From Monoplex corrugatus (lineage: Eukaryota; Mollusca; Gastropoda; Littorinimorpha; Ranellidae): a stretch of 64,000 bases of DNA. Below the pieces are notes generated by a model that worked only from the letters and a program-made list of their open reading frames with translations, had not been told where the DNA came from and did not search any database. Each line of letters starts with the position of its first letter. Positions within the stretch are counted from its first letter, which is position 1. Below are positions 38,007 through 51,759 of this stretch, one piece after another. Made by a program: the position numbers and the translations under genes. Where the stretch lies: assembly GCA_030674185.1 (NCBI GenBank), contig JAPXFY010000016.1, positions 49,242,750-49,306,749 of the forward strand, written 5' to 3'.

Positions 38007-41000
38007 ACACACACACACATACACACACACACATACACACACACACACATACACAGACATACACACGCATTTTCATTTATTATTATTTTTATTTTATTTT
38101 TATTTATTTTTTTATTTTTTTATTTATTTATTTATTTATTTATTTTTAAACCAAGATTGACTACACGTAAATACCTGCATTTACCCTTCCTATTTCTACT
38201 CCCCTTCCCAACATCGCTTCGTTTTTTGTTTTTTTGTTGTTTTTTTTGTTCATTTATTTATCTATCTTTTATTTATCATTTATTTATCATTATTATCATT
38301 GTTATCAATTATCATGTGCTTTTTGTTTGTTTTTGTTGTTGTTTTTTTTGTTTTTGTTTTTGTCTAAAATCACTTAAGTGAATAGACATTAAACCAATGA
38401 CCACCACCACACACGCATACACACAGAGAGACTCACCTTTCCAGTGATTTCAGACACCTGTGGCTTGAGCGAGTCCGGCATGAAGCGTACGACACCTTCA
38501 GGATCCATGGTGACTGTGGTGTTGGTTGTTGCCAGTCGAGCCCCACCATTCACAGGTGTTTCAGGTGCTCGTGGTAAACGAATCATGAACAACTCTGCCT
38601 GCCCAATCCTTGCAGTCACCTGTTTGTCAACAGTCATCAAAATGCCTGACACAACTAAACCACATGCCTGTTTGTCAACAGTCATCAAAATGTCTGATAT
38701 GACTAAACCACATGCCTGTTTGTCAACAGTCATCAAAATGTCTGATATGACTAAACCACATGCCTGTTTGTCAACATCATCAAAATGCCTGATATGACTA
38801 AATCACATGCCTGTTTGTCAACAGTCATCAAAATGTCTGATATGACTAAACCACATGCCTGTTTGTCAACAGTCATCAAAATGTCTGATATAACTACCAC
38901 AAACCTACTTATTTTGTGTCATGTTCTGTGGTGTGACCATTCATGCATACGTACGTGAAATGTTTACTTTGTCTAAAGACATGTGTGTCATGCTCATGAG
39001 TACTGGTCTTGATTCATCTTTCAGTGATAGTCCTGATGTATGTAATCATGAGAATTCCCTCAACAGAGTAGGCCAAACCTATGTAAGTGATGCTTTCTTG
39101 CTTTATGAGATCCCACCCCCAGGCTGAGTGACCAGCTGAGTGACCCTCTCTTGCACTGTGAGACCCCTCCCTTTAGACTGAGTGACCAGCTGTATGACCC
39201 TGTCTTGCACTGAGACCCCTCCCCTAAGACTGAGTGACCAGCTGTATGACTCTGTCTTGCACTGTGACCCCACCCCCCAGACTGAGTGACCAGCTGTATG
39301 ACCGTGTCTTGCACTGAGACAGACCCCAGACTGTGTGACCAGCTGTATGACTGTCTTGCACTGTGACCCCACCCCCCAGACTGTGTGACCAGCTGTATGA
39401 CCCTGTCTTGCACTGAGACCCCACCCCCAGACTGTGTGACCAGCTGTATGACCCTGTCTTGCACTGTGACCCCACCCCCCAGACTGTGTGACCAGCTGTA
39501 TGACCCTGTCTTGCACTGTGAACCCACCCCCCAGACTGTGTGACCAGCTGTATGACCGTGTCTTGCATTGTGAGACAGACCCCAGACACGGTGACCAGCT
39601 GTATGACTCTGTCTTGCACTGTGACCCCACCCCCCAGACTGAGTGACCAGCTGTATGACCCTGTCTTGCACTGTGACCCCACCCCCCAGACTGTGTGACC
39701 AGCTGTATGACCCTGTCTTGCATTGTGAGACAGACCCCAGACTGGGTGACCAGCTGTATGATCCTGTCTTGCATTGTGACCCCTCCCCTTAGACTGAGTG
39801 ACCAGCTGTATGACCCTGTCTTGCACCGAGACCCCCCTAGACTGAGTGACCAGCTGTATGACCCCATCTTGCACTGTGAGACCCCACCATCCCAAGACTG
39901 AGTGACCAGCTGTATGATCCCATCTTGCACGGTGAGACCCCACCATCCCAATACTGAGTGACCAGCTGTATGACCCCATCTTGCACGATGAGACCCCACC
40001 ATCCCAAGACTGAGTGACCAGCTGTATGACCCCATCTTGCACGGTGAGATCCCACCATCCCAAGACTGAGTGACCAGCTGTATGACCCCATCTTGCACGG
40101 TGAGACCCCACCATCCCAATACTGAGTGACCAGCTGTATGACCCCATCTTGCATGGTGAGACCCCACCATCCCAAGACTGAGTGACCAGCTGTATGACCC
40201 CATCTTGCACGTGAGACCCCACCATCCCAAGACTGAGTGACCAGCTGTATGACCCCATCTTGCACGGTGAGACCCCACCATCCCAATACTGAGTGACCAG
40301 CTTTATGACCCCATCTTGCATGGTGAGACCCCACCATCCCAAGACTGAGTGACCAGCTGTATGACCCCATCTTGCACGGTGAGACCCCACCATCCCAATA
40401 CTGAGTGACCAGCTGTATGACCCCATCTTGCACGGTGAGACCCCACCATCTCAAGGCTGAGGACCAGCTGTATGACCCTCTCTTGCACTGTGAGACCCCA
40501 CCATCCCAATACTGAGTGACCAGCTGTATGACCCCATCTTGCATGGTGAGACCCCACCATCCCAAGACTGAGTGACCAGCTGTATGACCCCATCTTGCAC
40601 GGTGAGACCCACCATCCCAATACTGAGTGACCAGCTGTATGACCCCATCTTGCACGGTGAGACCCCACCATCTCAAGGCTGAGGACCAGCTGTATGACCC
40701 TCTCTTGCACTGTGAGACCCCACCATCCCAATACTGAGTGACCAGCTGTATGATCCCATCTTGCACGGTGAGACCCCACCATCCCAATACTGAGTGACCA
40801 GCTGTATGACCCCATCTTGCACGGTGAGACCCCACCATCTCAAGGCTGAGGACCAGCTGTATGACCCTCTCTTGCACTGTGAGACCCCACCATCCCAATA
40901 CTGAGTGACCAGCTTTATGACCCCATCTTGCATGGTGAGACCCCACCATCCCAAGACTGAGTGACCAGCTGTATAACCCCATCTTGCACGGTGAGACCCC

Positions 41001-42643
41001 ACCATCCCAATACTGAGTGACCAGCTGTATGACCCCATCTTGCACGGTGAGACCCCACCATCTCAAGGCTGAGGACCAGCTGTATGACCCTCTCTTGCAC
41101 TGTGAGACCCCACCATCCCAATACTGAGTGACCAGCTGTATGATCCCATCTTGCACGGTGAGACCCCACCATCCCAATACTGAGTGACCAGCTGTATGAC
41201 CCCATCTTGCATGGTGAGACCCCACCATCCCAATACTGAGTGACCAGCTGTATGACCCCATCTTGCACTGTGAGACCCCACCATCCCAAGACTGAGTGAC
41301 CAGCTGTATGACCCCATCTTGCACGGTGAGACCCCACCCTCCCAATACTGAGTGACCAGCTGTATGACCCCATCTTGCACGGTGAGACCCCACCATCCCA
41401 AGACTGAGTGACCAGCTGTATGACCCTCTCTTGCACGGTGAGACCCCACCCTCTCAATAATGAGTCACCAACTGTATGACCCCATCTTGCACGGTGAGAC
41501 CCCACCATCTCAATACTGAGTGACTAGCTGTATGACCCCATCTTGCACGGTGAGACCCCACCATCCCAAGACTGAGTGACCAGCTGTATGACCCCATCTT
41601 GCATGGTGAGACCCCACCATCCCAATACTGAGTGACTAGCTGTATGACCCCATCTTGCACGGTGAGACCCCACCCTCCCAAGACTGAGTGACCAGCTGTA
41701 TGACCCCATCTTGCACGGTAAGACCCCACCCTCCCAAGACTGAGTGTCCAGCTGTATGACCCCATCTTGCACGGTGAAACCCCACCATCCCAAGACTGGG
41801 TGACCAGCTGTATGACCCCATCTTGCACTTTGAGACAGACCCCAGGCTGAGTGACTACTGGCTCTATCTTGCTTTGCACAACTCTTTTGAGGCTGAGTGG
41901 CCAGCTGCATCACTGGCCATATCTTGCCTTGTGAGAGACCCTCTACAGACTGGGAGGCAGACTGAGTGTCTGGCACTGTCTTGGGTCTTGCAAAGAGACC
42001 AGGATATGGTGTTCAAAAGACTCCAGTAAGGGAACTACATAAAGCATGGTTGAGGTCAGTACCAATCTACATTTACACATAAAATAAAAAGTTCTGAAGT
42101 ATAAAGTTAGTCACACAAACAAGGTCCGGTCCTAACACTTCAAATACACTACACACACTGACACATGCTGTAGTCTGATACATGAAATTACACTGCCATT
42201 GTGAAGTCAGCAGTGTACCAAAGAAATAAAATGCTTTCCCAGCAATCACAATAGCTTTTCACATTACCTGGACAGTAAAGTTTTTGCTTTCCACCCCATG
42301 GCCAATGGACACAGAACCAAATGAGGGAATTATCTGCCCATTGATGACACCAGAAGGCAGGCCAGCCTCTAGCTGTCCTGCAGCCCAGCCCACGGTCACT
42401 GTGCCGTACATACCATGCCGTACAATCGTCACACTGGCCGTCCCTTCCTCTGTGTAAACAAGACACATAGGAAACATTTCAAAAGTCTGTAAATCAGACC
42501 ATATCTCAACAGGCAAGACTTCTAAATCTATATATGCTGCTTTTGTTGTTAGAAAAGCTTTCATTGTTAGACAAAACACTATATTCATTTTCCAATTCAG
42601 TTTTCATTTTTTTGATTCAGACCTCTTTCAGAGCATTGTCTTC

Positions 42644-42733
<90 letters not shown>

Positions 42734-45700
42734 CAGATAGAGAAACAGAGACAGTACCATAGAGAAAGAGAGTGTGTGTATGTGTAAGAGGGTGGGTGCA
42801 TGTACTGTAATATTCAGACTATTGAGCAGATTAGTGTATTAGCTGCATCCCCTAAATTTTCAAAAAATGAATTCATTCACACACACACACTGTATCAATT
42901 TATAAACCACTTCTACGTTCATTTGGGGATCTGTCATAATTATCTTCCATCACTATTTCAGTCTAGATTGTGGTCTGAACCCTGTCTTCCAGAATTTGTC
43001 TCACAGTCTAATGTCTACACCATGACATGCAATGATTTTCCATGAAAAATACAGGTGATCCCCCACGAAAATCTCTGTTACTATAGTTGGGAACCATCCA
43101 TAATTTTGTCCCCTGTACTGAAGTATTTTTGTCTACTTCTTAAAGCAGACTTTTCAACAGAACTTTGCTTATGGGATCTTTTACATGTGCTAAGATCATG
43201 TTGAATTCTGGAACTCAGTTTATCATCTCACCCAAAACAGTAGCACCCAGAGCACAATCACAGTCTGTTAGAGATGGGAGGGGGAAGAAACTCACTGACC
43301 AAACGGGGATTGAAGGGAAAGGGTGAGAGAAAATCTCTGTCGGACTGAGGATCAAACCTAGGACCCACAGGTGTAATTTACTTACTGAGCCACCCCTTCT
43401 CACTGTCACTTACCATCATTAATGTTCACAATGGGATGGAGGAAGCTGATTTCACTGTTGGCAGCAAGGGGAGGAACTCTGATCTGAGCTTCTGTCTGTC
43501 CTGCTTTCAATTGTGGAGGCTGGGTCACTGTCACAACACACACACACATATACTTTATTATTATTAATGTTTAAAGCCCAACTGACAGCTCAGAGCCACA
43601 TCAAGCTATACCCATCTCAAAACAAACATCCAAACACATCAATGACCTCGGATAAAACACAACCTCTAAATGAAAATTCAATACATATAACACTGTATTC
43701 TAGCAAATAATCTGTTGTTAGCCATCCAACTGAATTTATCACCTTGGGTACCAAAAAAAAAACAAGCCTGAATATAGTTGCATAGACATAATGAAGCACA
43801 AAAGCTTATAATGCCTAAACTTGCCATTAAGCAGTTCACATTTCCCAGTTGTCAATCCTAATAGAAAGTGTGTAACACCAGGACATACTAAGATACTAAG
43901 TTTAGACAACAGCCCTGTCATGCAGTCCTCAGCCTAAATGGAACTCCACAGCATCATGGTTATCATTCCCATCATCATCATCATCATCATAGCACCATCA
44001 AAACTTGTCCCAGATTTTGTTGCCATTAATGTGGCATAGGAAATCAGACAGAAAAAAAACAACAAGCGCATGCATTTTGGATGATACACTGACACACAAA
44101 TAAGTCGCTCTATATTATAGTAACATCTTTATGCAGTAAGAACTTACTTGCATTTTCGCAAAGCAAAATTTGTTATTAAAAAAAATCTAATCCAAAGAAT
44201 AAAGTCTATTGACCAAGATCACTCACCTGTCCCTCCTTCAAGCTGTACCTCCAGCAAAGTGACAGTGAAAGTGGTGTCCAGTTTCAGGAATCCAGATCCC
44301 AGGATTGGGATGGAGGTAACCACTGACTGCTGACCCTCGTTAAAGGTCACTTTTCCCGCGCTGGACGGTATCATTATTCCAGCCAGAGTCTGTGTATAGA
44401 AACAGCAAGGAAAATTAGCATTGATAAAGCATTGAATAAATTCAACCAATTGATGAATGACTCATTTAATTATTAAAAATGGTGAATGACTGATGGGTGA
44501 AGTGAAAAAAGGTTGATATTAAAATGAATGAATTTAATCATTCAAAATGGTGAATGACTGATGGGTGAAAGGACAATTTGATCAATCAATAAGTCAACCA
44601 ATTAAATCAAGTAATCTACCAACCAATTAATCAATCATTTAATTCTTCAATTATCCAACAAATCAATTAATTTATTATAATACAATCCAAATATACATGT
44701 CACACATATAAGTCTTCTGCATGAAATACATCAGCACTTATCAAAAATATTTCTCATTCTCTCTGTGCATGCATTTCACATGGCTGAGATGTTCCTTTGC
44801 TTCTCAGAGTCAAATGGACTGATTAAAGAGCAAATGAAAGCATGCTGAATGAACTCCCAATTCAATGTCAACTGCTGGCAGAAATCAACAAAAGAACAAA
44901 GAAATTCATAAGCCATGCAACCTGCAACAGCAACACAACCTTAATGACAACAGTTGTGCAAGAAAAGCTGAGGCCAAAAGATATTTAGACAGACTACCCA
45001 ATCTCCTACATGAACAACATCACCAATATCAGTAGTTTGAGGTCTATGAAGTAGCACAGAGAAGTCAAGACTGTAGTAAATGGACAAGAGTTGTTGTGAC
45101 ACCTGCTGCAGCGACTACCATGGAACTCAATGATGCTGACAAATCACAAATGAAAACGATCTTTATAACACATTGCACAAAAGACAATTAAGAGGACTTT
45201 ATTGCATACAAATTATTCTATTCGTACTACATGAACCATCGCAGAATGGTGAAAATTTGTCTCCTAACCCTGAAGTCATAGGGAAGTGAGGCAATACAGA
45301 CCTAATCTTTCTAAGTGACAATCTCCTCTCCCATACCACTTTACCTTCTCTACCTTCGAACAGTCAGGTACATATTCACAGCTGAAAGGACGGGAGGCTG
45401 TTCGCACAAATCTCTTTCTAAGTCAAAATCAAACTTGTATCATCAAACTGATAGGCAGAGCTCAACCTCTTTGCCCACCAGGCCTCTTGCAACATGACAC
45501 AGATAAAACATAATCATAATCTGGCAGATGACAGGAAACATAATTAAATACCAACCTGATCATAGGCGACCCTAAAGGTAAGAACGACACTGCCGAACGT
45601 CCCACTGAAGCGAGTAAAGTTGAGTTTGAGACTGCGAGATAAATCCATTGGATCAACAGCCACTTGCTGGTTGTCAGACAAGACGCCAAACACTCCATGA

Positions 45701-48700
45701 GGGTTGTCATTAAATCTGCAATACACACAGACACATGTACATACATTGGGAATGAGTGATGATATAGTATTGCTAAGTGACTACAGGATGTGCACTTTTA
45801 CATATTTCTCCAGACTGCTATTTTTGACATGCACAACTGAATTGCCAGTCTCAAGTGATAAATACAAAATAAAATCTACGATACATATATAGTCACTATC
45901 AGGCTTTTTTTTTTTTAGTATTATCTTTTCTAAAGACAACTGAGGACGTTTTGGTGGGAAATTACCCAGATACCAATGCATATGACATCATATTTCTCAA
46001 ATCCTGAACATATCTGTCTATCCCTTTATCTATCTTCTCTCTATCTCCCTATACATAAACACACACACATATCATATATATATATATATATATATATACA
46101 TATGTATGTACATATATATATATGTGTGTGTATATGCTACTGTTTCACTACTTTCTTACCAGCATATTTCTGCACAAGGCAGCATCACAACCCATTCACT
46201 CCCTCACCCTATCCAACAACTTCTTGAAAGGAGGCTGGTGAATAGTCAGGAGTGAAAAGGTCAAGTTTCTTTTTTTTTTTTTTTTTTTGCTATCAAGGCT
46301 GATAATGCAGAAACTGATGGATAGGGTAAGGGAGTCAAAGGGTTAAAAGAAGGTTATTTTACAATCAATCTCATACCAAAGAAAAAAAAAAGACATGATC
46401 AGGATCCGTGATCCAAACACACAACAAAAATCAAAACAGTTTAACTGCAAGGTCTATAAAGTTGGCACTCCACAAGCTTATCTAAAGAGATACCTTGATC
46501 AGGTGGATGACAAACCTAATCCCTTGCAGACAAAATATACTTCAAATGACAAAATCAGGAAATAATCTTCACACTGTGAACAAAAATGCAGACTTTTCTT
46601 GACACAACAATTCTCTTACCCAAGGGTAGGAGAATATTAAATGTCAAGGAGGCAAAGTTTAGGTCTCTTCAAGCAACCTTCCTCAGCGTGAGACTGAAAC
46701 ATCTTCTCTCCATTAAAAAATACTCTGGTAATAGAACTATCACGTATGTAAAACATTGTAGAGTTAAATGTAACTTATGATATTCTTCTCAATATGTCAC
46801 ACTGAACTCTGTTTATTTTCTCACCATGATAAATACATTACCTGATACGAAACTTGGACTGACTGGCCTGTGTGTTCAGATCAGCGCCTCCTTCCACACG
46901 AGTTATCACCACAGTGAATTCCTCTGTCAGTTCTGGCACATCATCTGGAAGAATCTGAAGAGTGATCTGCCCTTGACGCTGCCCATCTGCGAGAAGTAGC
47001 GTACCATTTGTGGGGCTCACATCTGTGACAGGACTGCTGGGTCCTCGTACCTCCCAGTGAATCTGTTGGTTCACATGTTTAACTTGGAGCAAGGTAACAT
47101 CACCTCCCCCCCCCCCCCCCCCCCCCCCCAAAAAAAAAGACATACGGGCACAAATCCTGTAAAACAATGATACATGGTCATTGTTTCTCAGGATTTTAAG
47201 CAAATTTCGGTGCAGTTTTCTCACAAAAGGATTACCATGCTTGGAAAATTCTACAATGTACGAACACCACAAATGACCATCACAGAAAACAATCCAAAAT
47301 AATCACGGCAAATGCCATAAACCTGCACATTTGACCCTACATATCAGCAAGGTCTTGAGGTTCTACCAAGTTCTATATATTACTGTTTATCCTTGCACCC
47401 ATCTACTACTTAAACAAAATATATTTTCAATGAAATCAATCTCCACCAGAGAGGTGGTCAGATGATCAGACATCAGGAGTTTCGTCAATGAGGTCAAGAA
47501 AAGGAGATGGCAATGGTTGGGCCATGTCCTCCGGATATATAAAATCAGACACCCTAACATCACTCTGTCATGGGCACCACCTGGGAAAAGAATCAAGGGC
47601 AGACCAGGTAGACATAATTCAGCAAGAGATGAAAGAAGCCCAGAAGAGACAGATGAAGCTATCCTGACTCAATGAAGACTGTCATGGCTGGAGGAGATTG
47701 GCTGAAGCCTAGAGCAAAGAGGACTGATTGATCAGTGGGTGCCTGTTTCTGAAAATTCCATGCAATCCACATGAAAATCACTATGAATGTTCTCAGCTTG
47801 ACTAAACAACATTCCACTAGTATCAGTTCACCACAATAAATTATCCATGTGCTGGCAAAATCTCTTCAGGTTTAAATTTCAAATTTCAAGACACTTTATG
47901 ACTCAAGGATAGTAAAATGAGGTCCCAGTGGACCTATCTTACAGACCATCCTTCAACCTAATCAACAGACTTTAAGCTGTTCTTAAAATACTACTTTTCT
48001 TCATCCATCACCTGTTAAAACAACAATGTATGATATTTATATTCAAATGCTCTGTCCACACACAAACTCAACTTTCTTCTGTATCTGTTGGCACAATATA
48101 GTTTGTGTTACCCATGCTGAAATGCTTCTCTCCACATACAACTCACCCTTCCTATACATCCGTGGGCTACTACTCCTATGTGCATTTCTACATATGCAAA
48201 CTGGCTTTTACATGTATGGTCGTTTTTAACTTTTGCCAGTAGCAGGGTAGCGCAGCGGAAGCATGTTGGGCCTACAACCCAGATTTGTGGATCAAATCCA
48301 AGCTCTGTTAAATTTCAAAACAACAATTGTCAGTGTTTGTATAGGCAAACAGTGTACCAACTACTAACTGTGCAGAAACAGAGGTACACATGCAAGCAGC
48401 CTCCACATTTCAAGTTATCAGGTGGTCTTACCTTCAGATCCCTCTTTGTTTTCCAGGCCCTGGAGAATGACAAGCTTCCCAACCCGATCAAAGCCGTCCA
48501 ATAAGTCAGAAGAACCAAAAGAGTAGTCATCCAGTGGATCTCTGCTCACTATGGGATACCCATGAAATGAGGGGGTAAATGAACTGAGGAAGACCAACCA
48601 GACAACAGCGTCAACTACAGTGAAAAACGGACCTTCATCAGATCACTCCTTAAGTCATGGACAGAAAGGGATGACCACCACCTTCTGCCCAGCAAGTGGC

Positions 48701-48737
48701 GAGTAGTCCTTATTATAATCTAACACACACACACACA

Positions 48738-48776
<39 letters not shown>

Positions 48777-49716
48777 ACACACACACACATAAACTTCAAG
48801 TTTAAAGTGACATCTTCATCCAACAAACTGACAAGTTCAACATGCTCATGCTCTTGCAGACAAAAAGAAGCAGACAGATGAACGTGCACATCCATGATGT
48901 CATCTCTATAAAGTGTAGTGACAGGAGACACAGCTGACCACAACTCCTCAACACTAAGCTGCAGCTGGGAAGACCTATAAAAAAAATGGCTAATGGCTAC
49001 ATTCATCACCAGATGTAGCCTGACCATGTAGACTGAATGGAAGAAGAGCTGCCATACAGGTTGTTATATTCCAATTTAGAGCATTTTCAAGCAGGATATT
49101 TATGTGCTTCCATATAACACTGAACACTGTTATGGTTTACAGGATCTCTAAAGTGTATATCTGATGCTCTGTATGCATACACACAGGAAGAGAGTTCAGG
49201 CATTAACATATCTAGCATACCTAGGAGAATGGAAAAATCAGCACCCTTTACCTACTGGAAGTCAGAAAAATCTTCAACCTTTATGCCACCAGACAGGGTA
49301 ACACTCAGACCTGACTGGAAATCAGATATCCTAGCCACTAGGCTAACTGTGACCAGTGAAAGAGAGAAACTGGCACTCACTTTGAGAGCCCCTTCACTCC
49401 CAGTATCAGCCTGTCGGACCACAGGGAATCCCAGGTCTTGGGGTTCTGTTCCCAGGGGCTCCTGCAGGTCCCTCACTGCCAGAGCTACCCCAGAAAACTC
49501 GATGATTCCATTGGGATCTCCAAACTTTTCCACCTGCACACAGACACACACACACAGACACACACACACACAGACACACACACACAGACACACATACACA
49601 AAAACATACACAACAGACAATGATATCACATACACAAAAATCACACATCACATACACAAAAATCTCACAATATCCACAAAAAATAACACAGTCACAAACA
49701 CAATCATGGACGTGCA

Positions 49717-49801
<85 letters not shown>

Positions 49802-51118
49802 TCTCCCTTTCCTAATTTTTTCTACACTTCCATCCCCAATTTCTTTGCACTAACATAGTTTAAAACCATACGTTCTCCACAAATCAAATATTTAAATCAC
49901 ACAGACAGACAGACAGACAGACAGACGGACACACATAAGTATACATACATACATACACTCACACACACACACAACACACACACACACACATACACACACA
50001 AACATACACACACAAACAAACACATCCACACCACCCCAACCAAACCACACACCACAACCCATTAGAAAAAAGAAAGCACATCATCAAAAACTCTACAAGC
50101 AATCTTACAGTCAGCGTGACATTGCCGGCAGTGGGACTGACTTCTCCATTGCCCACAGAGGCAGGACTGGCCTGAATCTTGTTGATCTCAATGACAAACG
50201 TTTTCGCTATTTCCCACGAGGTATACGATTTGATGGTCAGGGTGAACTGCTTGCTGCCCGATACTCCATCGCCCCAAGTGAACCGGCCTGACGTGGTTTC
50301 CATGCCATTGATAGTATAGCTGATGTCTGCAGTGGATGACAAGGGCAGGTTTGGGTTGTTGGGGCCCATGATACGCCAAAACACCTGGCCACACAATCAC
50401 AAATAAGAAACAGATGGATACGACTTGAGTTATGAAAAAGAGAGTTCAAGCACTAACAATTCTGCACACACACCGACTTAGTAGATCGGAAAAAACATGA
50501 AAGAGTTTTATTAGATATAATAATTAAATGATCCTTACAAGAACATCATTGTAGAAAACAACAATGGCTAGTTGTAAGATAGACCAAGTGGGACCTTGTT
50601 TCATTCTCTTGACTACTGACTCAAAAGACAGTTAAATTTTCACACATCTTCACTGCTTGCTGTCTGATTCACAACTGATCTGATTTACAAAGAATACTAA
50701 TCAGTTCACATATACACATATGGTTAACATTCTTGTGTTGCTATCAGCAGGTTGGTTACAGTTTACAGTAAATACATGTCACAGATCTAATGCAACTACC
50801 CCCTGAGTAATAAAATGTTTTCAAGTTTGAAGTCAGTTGCCAGGCTGGCTACATTTTGACCGCTCACACAAATTCATAGAGCTGAGTTTTCTAAAGGTGA
50901 GGATACTTTTATAAAGAAAGAACCTCAACATCCCTACAGACAGACACTGAGTTACATATGAGGACATTTTATACAAACAACCCTAAAAGACTTGAGTTAC
51001 AAGGTACATACGTTTCACTGTCAACAAGATAAAGAAGAAGAAGAAGAAGAAAGACAGAGAGACACACACACAGAGTTCAGAACACTTTATTAATCAAGGA
51101 TAGCAGACAGGTTAAAGC

Positions 51119-51192
<74 letters not shown>

Positions 51193-51683
51193 TGAGTCAG
51201 AGAGAGACAGAGACAGAAACAGACACAGAGACAGAGAGCAGATAAGAAATCACCTAACAACATTACAGGCATGGTAGTCAAATAAGTCAACACTGGACCT
51301 ACAACAACAAGGTCCTGAGTTCATCCACCAAGACACCTTCACCTGGTGGAGAAAGGGTGGGGACTTTTCTGGTCTCCCAGTGGACAGACTGCCAGTGCCT
51401 AAACTCCCTTCATGTGTATATGCAAGCAGAATATCAAATGCACTGGACAAAGATCCTATAAGTCATACTAGTGGCTAGCGTATGGAAACAAGAAAGCACC
51501 CAGCATGTGTGCCCACCAAGGACGCAAGCTGTACAACAATATTAAGAAACTTGGTCAGCTCGCCAAACAACTTGAGTTCTCTGTGCTCCACTAAAAATTG
51601 TGATTATATGTAATGCCTGGTGAGTCCAACTGAGTTTGGATAATAATGCTACACAATCATAATCTATCTTATAATGACAATGC

Positions 51684-51759
<76 letters not shown>

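Noticed and set aside
39224..41508. Long minus-strand open frames (up to 519 codons) as a repeat protein gene
   Set aside because: They follow the 56-bp minisatellite exactly, shift frame with each unit, occur in several frames at once and have no start context or splice support.
48235..48315. Functional tRNA gene
   Set aside because: A and B boxes are visible, but the acceptor stem does not pair and the T arm is degenerate; it fits a SINE head.
51090..51293. Ser-Leu-rich frames over GA tracts (also 27.8 kb)
   Set aside because: Low-complexity artefacts of (GA)n read on the other strand.
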